64,000 bases of DNA from Spisula solida. Its lineage: Eukaryota > Mollusca > Bivalvia > Venerida > Mactridae. Positions 48,479 through 59,433 of the stretch are shown piece by piece; the first letter of the stretch is position 1, and every line of letters begins with the position of its first letter. The notes beneath the pieces were generated by a model, which saw only the letters and a list, made by a program, of their open reading frames with translations, was not told the DNA's origin and ran no database searches. The stretch lies in assembly GCA_947247005.1 (NCBI GenBank), contig OX365944.1:26015501-26079500 (forward strand), read 5' to 3'. The translations under genes were made by a program, and so were the position numbers.

Positions 48479-48504
48479 TATGTACTATGTACTATGTACT
48501 ATGA
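48479..48504 (+). repeat. short 7-base tandem repeat
   Basis: CTATGTA repeated about 3.5 times. Confidence 0.85.
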
Positions 48505-50564
48505 CGCATGCTCTAGAAGAAAGAAACGTTAGTGTATCTGTTTGACTATATCACTCGTATGTTACAGACATTAGATATGAATGTGCTTCTCATAAATCAC
48601 CGGCCGCATATCGCACTTGTGTGTCTGAAATGGCGACTATTTTAATCTATAAATGTGTTACATGCGCTACTTTACGTTATACGTCTGCTACTTTCGAAAG
48701 ATGTATAACGTCGATTAACAATTTGTCAATTATATTTGTGCTTGTTAGGTAATCCTCTGGGTCAGTGGACTGTAAAAGTCAAGAGTACTTTGAAGTTGAA
48801 CCATCGATCATCTAAATTTTATTTTAGGGCTCCTAGCGCATAACTGTCAGCTCACTAATCAAACAACAGTGCGATAATGAATGTCTGTCTATAGTATAGT
48901 AGTATAATAACAGTTGAGTGTGCATGCAATAAAAAGTTTAACATCACACGATACCAGGGCTGATTTGATTGATAGAATGTGTTTGGGTATTCTTGTTAGT
49001 TCGGTATTTCTAGAGACCAGTGTTTATATGGTGCTAAATTTAAGATATTGTTTAGAGTAATTTTTGTTGGGTCGGCAATGTGATATTATTTCCAAGGTTC
49101 CGTGCAAGACATAACATGGTGAACCACACATTCGTGTTTTAAATTTATATCTATTACATGTTACCGGTAGATGCACTTTGAACTTGTAAGTAGCATTGCT
49201 TAGTTAAACACAAATTCAATATCCTAACAAGCCAAACTACATTTATTCAAAGATGATATTGCATTATGAAAATATGTTGTGTAGAACCAATCGAAGATGA
49301 CATAATTCGGAATTACTAGTGTGAACATTTTGACCTAGGAACTATTTTGAACTTATGTCAAACTACATAGTACATGTATCATATACAGGGTATTCATAAT
49401 ATCTGTCCAAGTTTCAAACTATTATAACTTTTCTTTTCTGTACAATATGTATTTGATGTATTTTTATCATGTTCATGCTTATGTGATACAGGTTTATTTA
49501 ATATAAACTACAAGGATTATTGTAATTGCGTCATAAACGATGGTAAAAAACAGATGTGTGATTTTAAAGATGTCGTTTTCAAACTATAATTTCGATCAGC
49601 CATTTTCTAACTATACACATCGGTACAATGTAAAAGTATTATCCAGGTTATAATTAACTGTCAGGATTAAAGGCACACATGCTTGTTTCAGTAAATTGTA
49701 TCCATAGAAGATGGCAAACCGCATTAGAATAAGCATTGAAGTCATATTTGGTCAAATGGACGTCACATTGAATAACATTATGTGACATAAAATACATTTC
49801 CCTTTGTAGACTAACATTTATATGTACAGGAACGTGCATAATATTGTATATAAAATAAAACTTTAAAACAGATGGGTTTTGGGTGCGTAAACTGCTAATG
49901 GTTATACTCAAACATATGACAACTGTTCCATTTGAAAAGTGTGACATATATTAAGAATCAGCAAGTAAAACCTGAAACCTCATAGGATTACATCGTACAT
50001 TTAACTTCCCAACTATTTCAACCATCTTGGGATGAGTCGTCCTGTCGCTTTGTGTTGTATGAAATCACATACTGTGATATTTATAATGAGGGAAATGTAA
50101 AGATCATTACCTCAATAAAATCGTCATAATGTTTTACAACGTGGGTATGGCATCGTCTGAACAGTTAACAAATTATTGATTCCTTGCCTGTGTAACACTC
50201 ATAAAACAATACAGCTGTAGCAAATTGTTTCAAATATTGCATGATATAGAGACCGAACGGTAGAATGTAATTGAACTTTATTACAAGAAAGGTAGCATTG
50301 ACGTAAAAGTTAAAGGCATTGGTGACAGTCCTTTGTTTGTACATTTCCTCTACTTTGTTCATTTATATTAGATAATAAGCCATTGTCCTAATCATGTAGC
50401 TATCAAATGTATGGTTGAGGTATGTCGGCGTGTTATATTTATTGAAACCAGAATATCTAATAAACAATAATTCAAGTTGTTTTCAATAATCTGTAAAACA
50501 ACTACTAGTAATGTAAGATTACATGCAACATACTTAGTAAATACTGTAGCGCACAGATAATCCA
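48505..50564. other. unassigned AT-rich stretch
   Basis: No recognisable gene or repeat. ORFs of 65-97 codons lack motifs. Confidence 0.5.
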
Positions 50565-50745
50565 AAGCCACACAGAAACGACGGCAGCGCCTAGCCATCC
50601 ACGCAAGAGTCAGACATAGAACGAACCATCCACATCCCCAAAAATGGATATTTCAAGCAAGCCTATATACTCACTCCGCAATGAATGACACTCTGTGGAC
50701 TTCGAATTCTGTGCATAATTAGCCATAAAGGGAGGTAATTATACA
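50565..50745 (+). repeat. dispersed repeat family E copy
   Basis: CGCCTAGCCATCCACGCAAG, ATTTCAAGCAAGCCTATATACT, GAATGACACT and ATTAGCCATAAAGGGAGG are present in the order seen at 26426-26600 and (inverted) 55333-55430. It abuts arm 2 of the inverted duplication. Confidence 0.6.
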
Positions 50746-52090
50746 CTGAAGTGAACAGCATGTCAAAACATATGTACCGTTTTTAATTCGCCTCAATGCG
50801 TATGCCATTACGTTATGTAGTAAATGTACTACATTTCTATTGTCAGTGCATAATATAATATTTATTATTTGCGTGTGATATCAAGTCATTACGGCGCGAT
50901 CTTCATATTGTTAGTTTGAGGTACTTGCAACTGGTGGTTTTATTGTGCTCCCGCGACTCATTATACTGCACAACGTGTGTGTTATCATGACTGTTTTACT
51001 ATCTGTTGAAATGCATTCTCACAATCATAGTCAGCTTTAGTTTGTGCCTTGAGTATATGTGTGCTGTTGTATGTCTCGAGAATATGATATATGTGTTTTA
51101 TGAATGACCGATAATCTGATATGTTGTGTCATTTGGGATATATGGTTTATATGATAACTACACTGTCACGACTCGCTGTATTGAAAGGATTGGAACATTA
51201 TTAGGTCTGATATATCAAGAGTCAGATAAAACATTCATTCCATTGTGAATACAATGAAACAATATTTCATATTTTAAGGTTAGAGTCCTGTTCAATCAAT
51301 TATTAATATCTAATTAAATATATTTATAAACGAATAAATGCGACGCAGTAAAGTGAGTTCGATACATGAACTCGTATAAGCGTATCGGCATAAATATAAC
51401 CGGCATACAAGATAATGTTAATGCAACCGTTCCCGTGAGGTTCGTTAAAGCATCGGTTAGAAGCTTTAAATCAAATCCCGGCATCTTCGAACGTTCTGTT
51501 GTGACTGGTTGGTTATTCGCTGACTACTAGTACATTTAGTAAAGTGATGATAGCGTGTATTTTCCTCAATGGTACCTGATATTGATGAGTCGGAAAGTAC
51601 ATTTGCTCCCTATATGGGTGTCTTATTATTGAAACAGCATGGCAGTAGCCCTTAAAATAGATTACACATTAACATTGAAGCAAGACGTATTTTTCAGTAA
51701 ATTAACACCTGATCATTTACTACCCGACATGTTTGAGGGAAGTAGCAAACTCCAAAATGCTTAGTGGGTCTTAGCAAATTACTTGTCATTCTTTTTTCAT
51801 CACCATTAGTTCTCACTTCGTTTACTTCCTATCAGACCAACGATACAGGCGCATGTGGAAAACATTTTTTACAAGAATGCCTAATTATGCAATAAATCTG
51901 TCAGTTTAGTTTCAATGTTTTGCTATAGTCCCGGAAATAGGACAATACAATACAAACTATATTGTTTCTAGCTAACATAGCGTCAAAGATTGTCGACAAT
52001 GGTAAATTGGATCTATTACAGGTTCTTGTAATTTCAATTTAAAACTACCAACATAAGTTTCTTTCACTACCAGCATATCATAAAAATGTT
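50740..52090 (-). repeat. inverted segmental duplication, arm 2
   Basis: Reverse-complement counterpart of 36080-38840. The best blocks are ~50790-51225 and ~51722-51895. The intervening ~500 bases align only weakly with arm 1. Both blocks keep the same order and mutual orientation as in arm 1, which argues for one inverted duplication and not two chance repeat copies, though two copies of a large unknown element would look the same. Confidence 0.72.
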
Positions 52091-53699
52091 AAATAGTTAA
52101 ATATTCAAGGTGTTGGTAAACGCATTATTTCACGCGTTGATGTGCCTTTCTATATGCTGGCGAAAATAGGTATGACACATTATATAATCATTTCTTGACT
52201 TGTTGCATGACAATCAATTTCTTAATTCATAATTATTAATTAAATAAAATGAGTATGTAAAAAAAAGATAACATAGTATGTTGTTATTATATAAATAACA
52301 CATGACTGCGATGATGATAGTATAAATACCAACCCGAGAATAGTCATATGACGTCACCCGAGGCAAAGACTAGTCAATGGTTGATATCATTTACGGTTCC
52401 AAGCAGCCATGACTTTGTTAACTATTTTATTACACCGAATAAAAGCAGCTATAATAAGTTTACATGTACAAACTCAGTCCGTATTAGCTTCTAATGATTT
52501 GATGGTCGACATTAACAAGCTTTACTAACAAATAGTATGTGAACTATACACAATTATAAAAATAGCATACGGATACTCTCCATCAGGGTATTTTCCGGAC
52601 TCAAATAGTACATATTTCTATAAATTGCTCAGCCTCGTTTTTGCCATGTGTTATTACTATGTGATCGAACAAAATATCACCCGGGAGGCCTATGGGGATT
52701 ATACATTGAGAGGTATGTACTTCCATAGTTGTTTCCTATAAAACATAAGGTCTACATACATGCTACTTCTATTAATAATATAATGGTCATGTATATAATA
52801 AGTCTATAACGATGAGACCATAATCAATATAGAAATAAATGTACATGTATAATCATAGTACATATATATGCCATAACACTGTTCAATATTTAAGCATAAT
52901 CAGTCATAAACAAGTACAAGAACTTAAACGAATAATAGAAGTGTCCTGTTCCCTGTGAAAATGTTGAAACAAAGCAAAACACAGCGTGTTCAACTAATCA
53001 GATAATTAGTGAGATATTGCACTAATATAAGGTATAATGCACGTTTAAAGATTAAATACTCTATTGTTCCTGTCTTATAACTACCATCATCGACTAAACT
53101 TTAATCAGTACAACTAATTCAATTGAATGTATGCAGTATAAACTTAATATCATGGTAGAACGCAATTATCACTAGAGCTAATAAAATGGCTGACTAATAT
53201 TTAGGTTTTATTTTCAGTTAGTTTAAATGAAAGTAAAGTTCATACTTATTATCAGAACACAAACACAAACATAAATGCACATCTGGAAAATGGACACGTT
53301 TCCTGTATATCATTTCTTAAAAGGTCATCAAATATATTATACACATGCATGTAAAAGCAGTTAACATGCACCTTATAATATTAAATGGTTTATTTAATCT
53401 AATGTTTTTGTTAGTCATTATATCATGTACAACACATTACTGTTCTAATGTACATCGTCGTATATAAGTGATGACTTTTAATTAGATGTATTTTTAATCG
53501 ACGTTTAACCTCTTTATTGATATTTCGTTTTGTTGATTAATATAACGAAACGATGGGTTTGAAGCTTAGTTAATGTCCACGTATGAACATGATCAGGATT
53601 GTGTCACGAGTCAAGTCTTTTTGTCGTATTTTAGAGAGAATGGTTCAATAATGCATTCCTCGTGATATGTATAATTAAAGCGTCGAGGAAGGCATAAGC
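52091..53699. other. unassigned AT-rich stretch
   Basis: No recognisable gene or repeat. Confidence 0.5.
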
Positions 53700-54490
53700 C
53701 AATTTGTGACATCGGGAGGAATCGTGATGAATCGGGAGGCATCGTGAGAACTGCCGATGTGTTTCCGTAGTTATGCGACAATCCAACGTTCCCGGGATGA
53801 CTCCCGATGAACATAAGAGGTATGGGAGTTTTCGGAAACTGGCTTTCATATGTCTCGCGAAGCTTCGGGGACTATCGAGAAATCGCGAAGTTCATCTTAC
53901 ATCGGAAAACAAGCATTGAGTTTTTCCCGATGCACTCGCGATGTCATGTCATGAATATCACTGGGAAGCATTTCCGAACCAAACGGAGAACGTTCGGGAT
54001 TCTTCCGTGGAATGCCCTTTCTCCGTGAGGCATTATAAAGGCTCTGCGCTACACAAGCAATGTTTCGTTGAAGTGTCACGAACCTCCAGGGATATTTAAA
54101 TATTCGGCGAATGTGCGGCGATATTTCAGTGACATATTCGCGATAATCCCCGAACAGATTCCTCGTAGCATAGCCTAGGGGAGCTTCTGGGAAGCCAGGA
54201 GACATTTTTAAAGTCGAGATGAATTTATGCGAATCGGGGTTAGGAATATCGGGATGACTCTCGACTTTATGCGTCAGTAGCACTGCCTCGTTGATGTACT
54301 CCCGATGGCTTCGCGAGGCGTCGGCAATTGGTTCTTCAAAATCATCGGGAGTATCGGGAGACAACGGCAAAACGTGTGTGTAATTTCTCATCGCTGTTAA
54401 TGTTTCTTCTTTGGGACCTAGACACAACGAGATCGATCTTTCCCCAGGTGCAGTTCCCCAGGAAGTGTATGTTCTGAATTCCAAATGCCG
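53700..54490. repeat. CpG-rich island with degenerate ~10-base word ATCGSGARNN
   Basis: CpG is dense here and sparse on both sides. At 53724-53763 the ten-base period is explicit (ATCGGGAGGA, ATCGTGATGA, ATCGGGAGGC, ATCGTGAGAA). TCGGGAGT, TCGCGAAG and CCCGATGN words recur in both orientations up to ~54360. It looks like a decayed minisatellite or a satellite-like CpG island. Retained CpG in an otherwise depleted region hints at low methylation or recent arrival. Confidence 0.6.
53897..54484 (-). CDS. hypothetical 195-residue ORF in CpG-rich island
   Basis: The longest ORF in the window outside the LINE and the simple repeats. The product has no recognisable domain; it is Pro/Ser/Arg-rich, with repeated R-S/Y-H/R-E-Y-type words (SRSHREYINEA, GDYREYVTEISPHIRR) that track the underlying DNA period. 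It could be an exon, a transposon remnant, or an open frame forced by a CpG-rich repeat with few stop words. No splice, signal or membrane feature is evident. I lean towards non-coding. Confidence 0.25.
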   Translation of the reverse strand: MEFRTYTSWGTAPGERSISLCLGPKEETLTAMRNYTHVLPLSPDTPDDFEEPIADASRSHREYINEAVLLTHKVESHPDIPNPDSHKFISTLKMSPGFPEAPLGYATRNLFGDYREYVTEISPHIRRIFKYPWRFVTLQRNIACVAQSLYNASRRKGIPRKNPERSPFGSEMLPSDIHDMTSRVHREKLNACFPM

Positions 54491-55332
54491 TATACACAGA
54501 TTTTCATAAAGTTTCGATACCTTTGTATTATGTCCTGTAAAGACATTTTTGTTGATTGCTCGTTATTGTCTGTATAATTACATTTTTATACATGTGTGTA
54601 GTCATTTTACGCACGTTTCACAATCCACCTGAAATTGATTTGGAACGGATAGTTGTCAAAAGCATTGTCGGATCATGAATTTGTGTAAGCTAATTAACGA
54701 AGTTAGAAAGGCAATTTAAAATATGGTTGTTTGTGTGCGATTGAATGCATTCATGAGAAGGCAGAAGTGGAAACGATATCGTCATTTTTTATATTGTATG
54801 TAGATAATTATACTGGCTGCTTTTAATTTAACCGAATGGCTATACAGCAATTTGAACCGAGATAGTTTTCAATTTCCGAGCCCATCCTGACAGTATGCGT
54901 CTTTCCGAAATGTTTCTCTGGAGAAAGATCTATTTGCAATGTGTCTATGCATAGAACAAGTGTCTGCCAATGTGTTATCAGTGACACCACTAATTTCCGT
55001 ACAATATCCTCTCTGTGAAAGTTACATATTGAAACGTGACGAATACCCACAGTGACGGGATGTCGGCCGTAAAATATTTGCACCTTTTACATGTCTTGTT
55101 TCGAAGTCGACAATGTTTTGTCGTGACAAACTTAGTCGAATTTCTGTAATCAATGAGCCCTTATGTAAAGCCATTGTTTTAATCTCGGAAGTCAGCTAGC
55201 CATGTGCATACAATTTCTATTTAAATAGTACATAGTTATATGGAATATAATTCTCTGATCAAAAACGATGCCATCAATAACGATAACGTTTATTAAATAA
55301 CTAAAATGGTAGTTTTGTTCGCCTACATTCAT
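54491..55332. other. unassigned stretch
   Basis: No gene or repeat recognised. An 86-codon minus ORF at 54823-55083 has no motif. Confidence 0.45.
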
Positions 55333-55430
55333 ATTTACCTCCCTATTGTGGCTAAGTATGCAGGAAATTCAAAGTCCACAGTGTCATTCCATGGTAAATA
55401 TATAGACTTGTTTGAAATATTTATTTTGGG
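55333..55430 (-). repeat. dispersed repeat family E, inverted partial copy
   Basis: Read on the minus strand: ATTTCAAACAAGTCTATATA, GAATGACACTGTGGACTTTG, ATACTTAGCC and AGGGAGGTAAATAT, matching 50650-50745. A SINE begins immediately to the right. Confidence 0.6.
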
Positions 55431-55735
55431 AGCGGTGGACAAGTGGTCCAGTGATAAAAGCTACATGTACTAACTACTGACCCGAAGGTTGTGGGTTCGA
55501 TCCCTCCTCCCGCCTGATTAAAACAGAAAAGTTTTCAGTGTTTCCTACCTAACATAACCAAAATTACTAACTGTCTTTCGGACGAGACTTTAACCCAGGT
55601 CCCGTGTGTGAGGCTTTGAATCAGGTACGCAAAAGAATCACGGATGCTTCTGGAACTTGGGGGCTCGCACATATGGATTTCCGATGGCGAGGATAATTAA
55701 AAGGATATGAATCGAAATCCATTGTGGGGATATGG
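55431..55735 (+). mobile_element. tRNA-derived SINE with conserved central domain
   Basis: The head GGGAGCGGTGGACAAGTGG has an A box (TGGACAAGTGGTCCAGTG); B box GGTTGTGGGTTCGATCCC follows at ~55486-55503 and CTCCCGCC could pair with the 5' GGGAG as an acceptor stem. The body carries CTTTCGGACGAGACTTTAA then CAGGTCCCGTGTG (~55575-55608), a central block I recall from ancient metazoan SINE superfamilies. This head is closer to a true tRNA than that of the SINE at 17176. The 3' end is cut near the hAT-like insertion at 55744. Confidence 0.75.
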
Positions 55736-55743
55736 GTGGCTAC

Positions 55744-56204
55744 TAGGAAGAATGATCGATTCGATATTTGTGTCGATACGAAATGGTCGATATTCGATAT
55801 ATCATTTGATATTTTCTTTTGACAATAAAATATCTAAATACTGTAAATAGGCGGACTTACAACATACATTTAACTTGCAGAACACAATCAAGTCAGGCCT
55901 GAGATGTGATAAACAATCTATTTGCATATGTGTTAAATCGCAAGAGTCATAACAAGTGGTTTGCTTAGCAGATTCTTGTTTGAAAATTAGATTCACTCGG
56001 ACATAAGCTGCGTCGACGACCTGGCCATGTTGAGACGAAACAAATAGACTACGACCAAACTTCACTGAAAATGAGGATTGTGTTGATTTACATGAGTTTT
56101 ATTTGATCGATTTTTTGACCGATACGGACACGTTCGATACGATGTATCAATCGAACGCAAAATACCGGTATTCGATTTATATCGGAAACCGGTACGCAGC
56201 CCTA
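55744..56204. mobile_element. hAT-like non-autonomous element, ~461 bases
   Basis: The right end, read inwards, is TAGGGCTGCGTACCGG, a typical hAT-type tip; the left tip TAGGAAGAATGATCG is diverged. Candidate 8-base target duplications are GTGGCTAC (55736-55743) and GTGGCTAG (56205-56212), one mismatch. Both sub-terminal regions are rich in CGATA/TCGAT words and could pair. The 87-codon minus ORF inside has no transposase motif. Confidence 0.7.
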
Positions 56205-56435
56205 GTGGCTAGACGATACCGCAGTTTCTGTGTGGCATTGTATTGTCTGTAGTTACACTATTTGATTATATTTTTTACATTAACTTCTACTTTAAATAGG
56301 AAAGCGTAAAACATTATGCCTGCACTGTGAAAATCATATTGATTTATGTTATTTAAAGGTTCCAATAATTTAGCACGCGAAATCCCTTTTATGCGCAATT
56401 TTAAAATTTCCATCAAAACGCATGCTAACTTAATA

Positions 56436-57707
56436 CGAGAGGTGTTCAACTTATATTTGAACAGAATTGAACATTCAATATTTTCATGAATTTCACAACG
56501 AAATCGAACTGTGTCTATTCAATAATGTATAGTAATATATCAAGAGATATACACAACCATATATAATGCATATATAATATCTTTAGAACTATCAACTATT
56601 GTATCGAATGTGTTGATTTTGCATTTTTAAGGTCAAAAACCTCCAAGTGCTGATGCTTACAATTCGCTTTTCTAATCGATGTTTCAATATTCTCAAGTTA
56701 GATTTAAATTCTATTGATCCTTCATCAGGAGACTTCGGTATCCACTGTTTGGAAATAATATACTTCCCAGTGTAATTCATAAGGTATTTAATGACATATT
56801 TAGTAGGGTGACAGGAAATTCAGGAAATTCAGTTTTGGGGAAACACTCTGTCTTTTGCATGTTACCAGGAATATATTTTTGTCGAAATAAAAATGTGAAT
56901 CTTTTGCATGAACAAAATATGCGTTCACTTTTGTCCCCCTTTCCATCATTTTGAGTTCCGCCTTTCCAAAATATCAAACACAAGACCATAATATGAAAGC
57001 GTCCGCGAATACACCCAGCTTAACTAACTCCAACTTATGTCTATCACCATGACCCTTTCTAAAATAGCAGACTCTGCCTAGTATGTAATAATTTCTTCTA
57101 AGATAAAACATTAACTCCCCAGGAACGACACATTATTTCCAATCACTGTTCCGTAGTCCCATATACAGCCTCTAAAACCTTTGACTGCGCTCTATGTTTT
57201 GCTTGGCATTTAGCTAATGAACACTGCATTTTTCTGAAATTCTAGATCTACCATAATAATTCGAAAGTCGATTGAAAGTTGCTACTGATACTTACATCTT
57301 CGCTACAATCTAACTTTGTGTTATTGGATTTGTCCTATAACAGAACCAATGCTATGGCGATTGCAGGTTTCGACCATTTTTGGTGATTTTTAATATTTGG
57401 GGCCATTCGCAAAAACAAGCAGGTGAACGTATATCACCCTTTTTATGACAAATATTACTGATTGTCTTCACTGACATCGGTAATTCATAACATACCAACA
57501 CTTTTTATGCTTCTATAGGGGCAATTCGTCTTAAAAAGCTGCAACGCAATGCCCTCTACACGATGGTGGAATTTGGTTTGAAAAATAATGCAAATTTGAA
57601 ACAAAATGAGTGTATTTACTACTTAACAAATTTTGCTTACATGGTCTAATAGAAATACATCGATTTTATTGTATAAAATCCGATGTTCAGTTTTGTTCAA
57701 ATATACT
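56436..57707 (-). mobile_element. decayed mariner-class transposon family D, copy 3
   Basis: The left tip CGAGAGGTGTTCAACTTATA is preceded by TA. The right tip survives only as TGTTCAAATATA before homology stops at ~57707. The interior is collinear with copies 1 and 2. Confidence 0.75.
56592..56780 (-). pseudogene. transposase C-terminal remnant (PKSPD motif)
   Basis: The minus-strand frame reads QWIPKSPDEGSIEF, then LRILKHRLEKRIVSI. Tc1/mariner transposases have (W).P.SPD..P.(E/D).....LK.R. near the last catalytic residue, and this spacing fits. Copy 2 (46551-46577) and copy 1 (42746-42770) have the same words with stops. The expected Pro after SPD is changed. Confidence 0.55.
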
Positions 57708-58489
57708 TACTTTATATATTTTTATACTTTATAATTACTGTGTAATTATAATACGTGATAGTGTAGACATAAGAAACGTCCCTTTCAAATACACGGAATA
57801 TGTCACTCTCGTCATTTTTTCAATAATCTTATAAAACATCTTAACTTGATTTTGACGATTATACCTCTCATATAATTACTCGTTCGATAAGCTGAATTGG
57901 TAAATCAGTGTGGCATTTCTATTACTGACCCGAACAAATACTTATCAAGCAGTCATAGTACATGATCAATAGGTCGTCTCATAGAAGAAAAGAAAATGTT
58001 CCTTATGTGTAAAATGTAAAAAGGGAGTTGATTGTTTCAGAGTAAAATTGTTTCAGAGTAAAATGTACATACATATTAATCAAAAAACACTTTATGATTC
58101 ATTAATTAACTATTGTGTTATTCCAAATTTACTTATGTATTTAGGTTCTGTAATGGTTTCTTATTGCAATATGACATTTCAAACAGGAACATTTGGCAAA
58201 CATGTTGCGCTATTAATAAAACATGTACATGCACATCGTATTTGTTTTCAAGATTAACCTTATGTCTAGTATACATACGAGTACAATATCGCACATTATC
58301 TTATTTCTAGATTTACTTTTATGCCCAGTCTAATGGTACCCGCAAATATACTGACAACCTGATTTAATAAACAAATAAAATGATGTTGCAATGAACTGTA
58401 ACTTTTATTTTAATTCAATGGTTCCAATTGATAAAATAAAGGTGCATTAGGTACATTATTGTTAAAAGTATTTAACACTTGTAGACCTA
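57708..58489. other. unassigned stretch
   Basis: Nothing recognised. A small direct repeat TTTCAGAGTAAAAT occurs twice at ~58036-58063. Confidence 0.5.
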
Positions 58490-59433
58490 CACTTAGTCGC
58501 AAAAGAAAGTATGCATTGTACATACTATGAAATTGTATCATCTGGGGTTGACAAAACTAAGCGAACTTTTGTATTAACAGCACTGTATGTTGTTCTGACT
58601 TTTTAAGATCAAACAATAACATGTCAATAAATACAATTACCCACAAATAAAGTCAACAGCGTTGGTACATGAAACATGAAATTAACACAAATGTCCAATA
58701 TTTTATATGTCCGCCTCGAACGCAAAATGTACGATAAAAATTTACGCAGTTGTGCAAATTATGTTTATGTGTGGTAAATTGGACTACGTATAACTTTAAA
58801 TAATGCGATTTTTCTCTTTACAACATGATGGTTGTGATTTGTATAAAAAAAACTATTTTGCTAGGTCAATGGGAGGTAACCCTGTGAAAATAAATAAGTA
58901 AATAAATTACTGTTATGAGGTGATAAGTTCTAAACCTGAATTGGGCTTTGTTGTAATTATTGTTTTCTTTATTTTCATCTCCGTGATAAGTACATAAACT
59001 TGCAAACGAACCTTATTAGCAAAGCGGGCATCTAGCTGCATTAACAACTTGACAAACGCCCGATGAACACACCGCAACAAATGTGTGACATTAGCATCTC
59101 TTGGTGTCATCATTTTTATTCTGTTTGTGACAATTGCAATTAGATGTAACACATTGGATTTAATGGTAATGACACATATCCAAGCTACAAATGTTGAATA
59201 TTTCAGCAAGATTAAGTACCGTGTGACCGGGCTATGGGTAATTGTATGCATGTACACACATTTGTTAAGTGTATGAATATTTGTGTTTATTCGATTTTTC
59301 AAGTCCCAAAGCTTTGACTCTGTTTCAGATTAACATACAATTTATTAAATAGTTACATTATGTTTGTTTCTGTACATCCCCGGCGAAATAATTACATTTA
59401 TGTACAATGTATACTTTCTTTTGCGACTGAGTG
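58490..59433 (+). mobile_element. TIR element family B, full copy (944 bases)
   Basis: TA on both sides. Tips are CACTTAGTCGCAAAAGAAAG and, from the right, CACTCAGTCGCAAAAGAAAG, with inverted similarity continuing through TACATTGTACATA. Internal landmarks shared with families A and C: GGTCAATGGGAGGTAACC, CGCCCGATGAACACACC, ATTTCAGCAAGATTAA and CCGGGCTATGGGTAA. A 129-codon minus ORF (58913-59302) exists, and parts of its translation are conserved in A and C, but no frame is intact in all of them. Confidence 0.82.

Noticed and set aside
53611..54028. Short ORFs on both strands overlapping the CpG-rich island
   Set aside because: They share the CpG-rich repeat words and are shorter than the overlapping 195-codon frame; stop-poor composition explains them.
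55802..56065. 87-codon ORF inside the hAT-like element as a transposase remnant
   Set aside because: No hAT dimerisation or zinc-finger motif; the element is too short to be more than non-autonomous.
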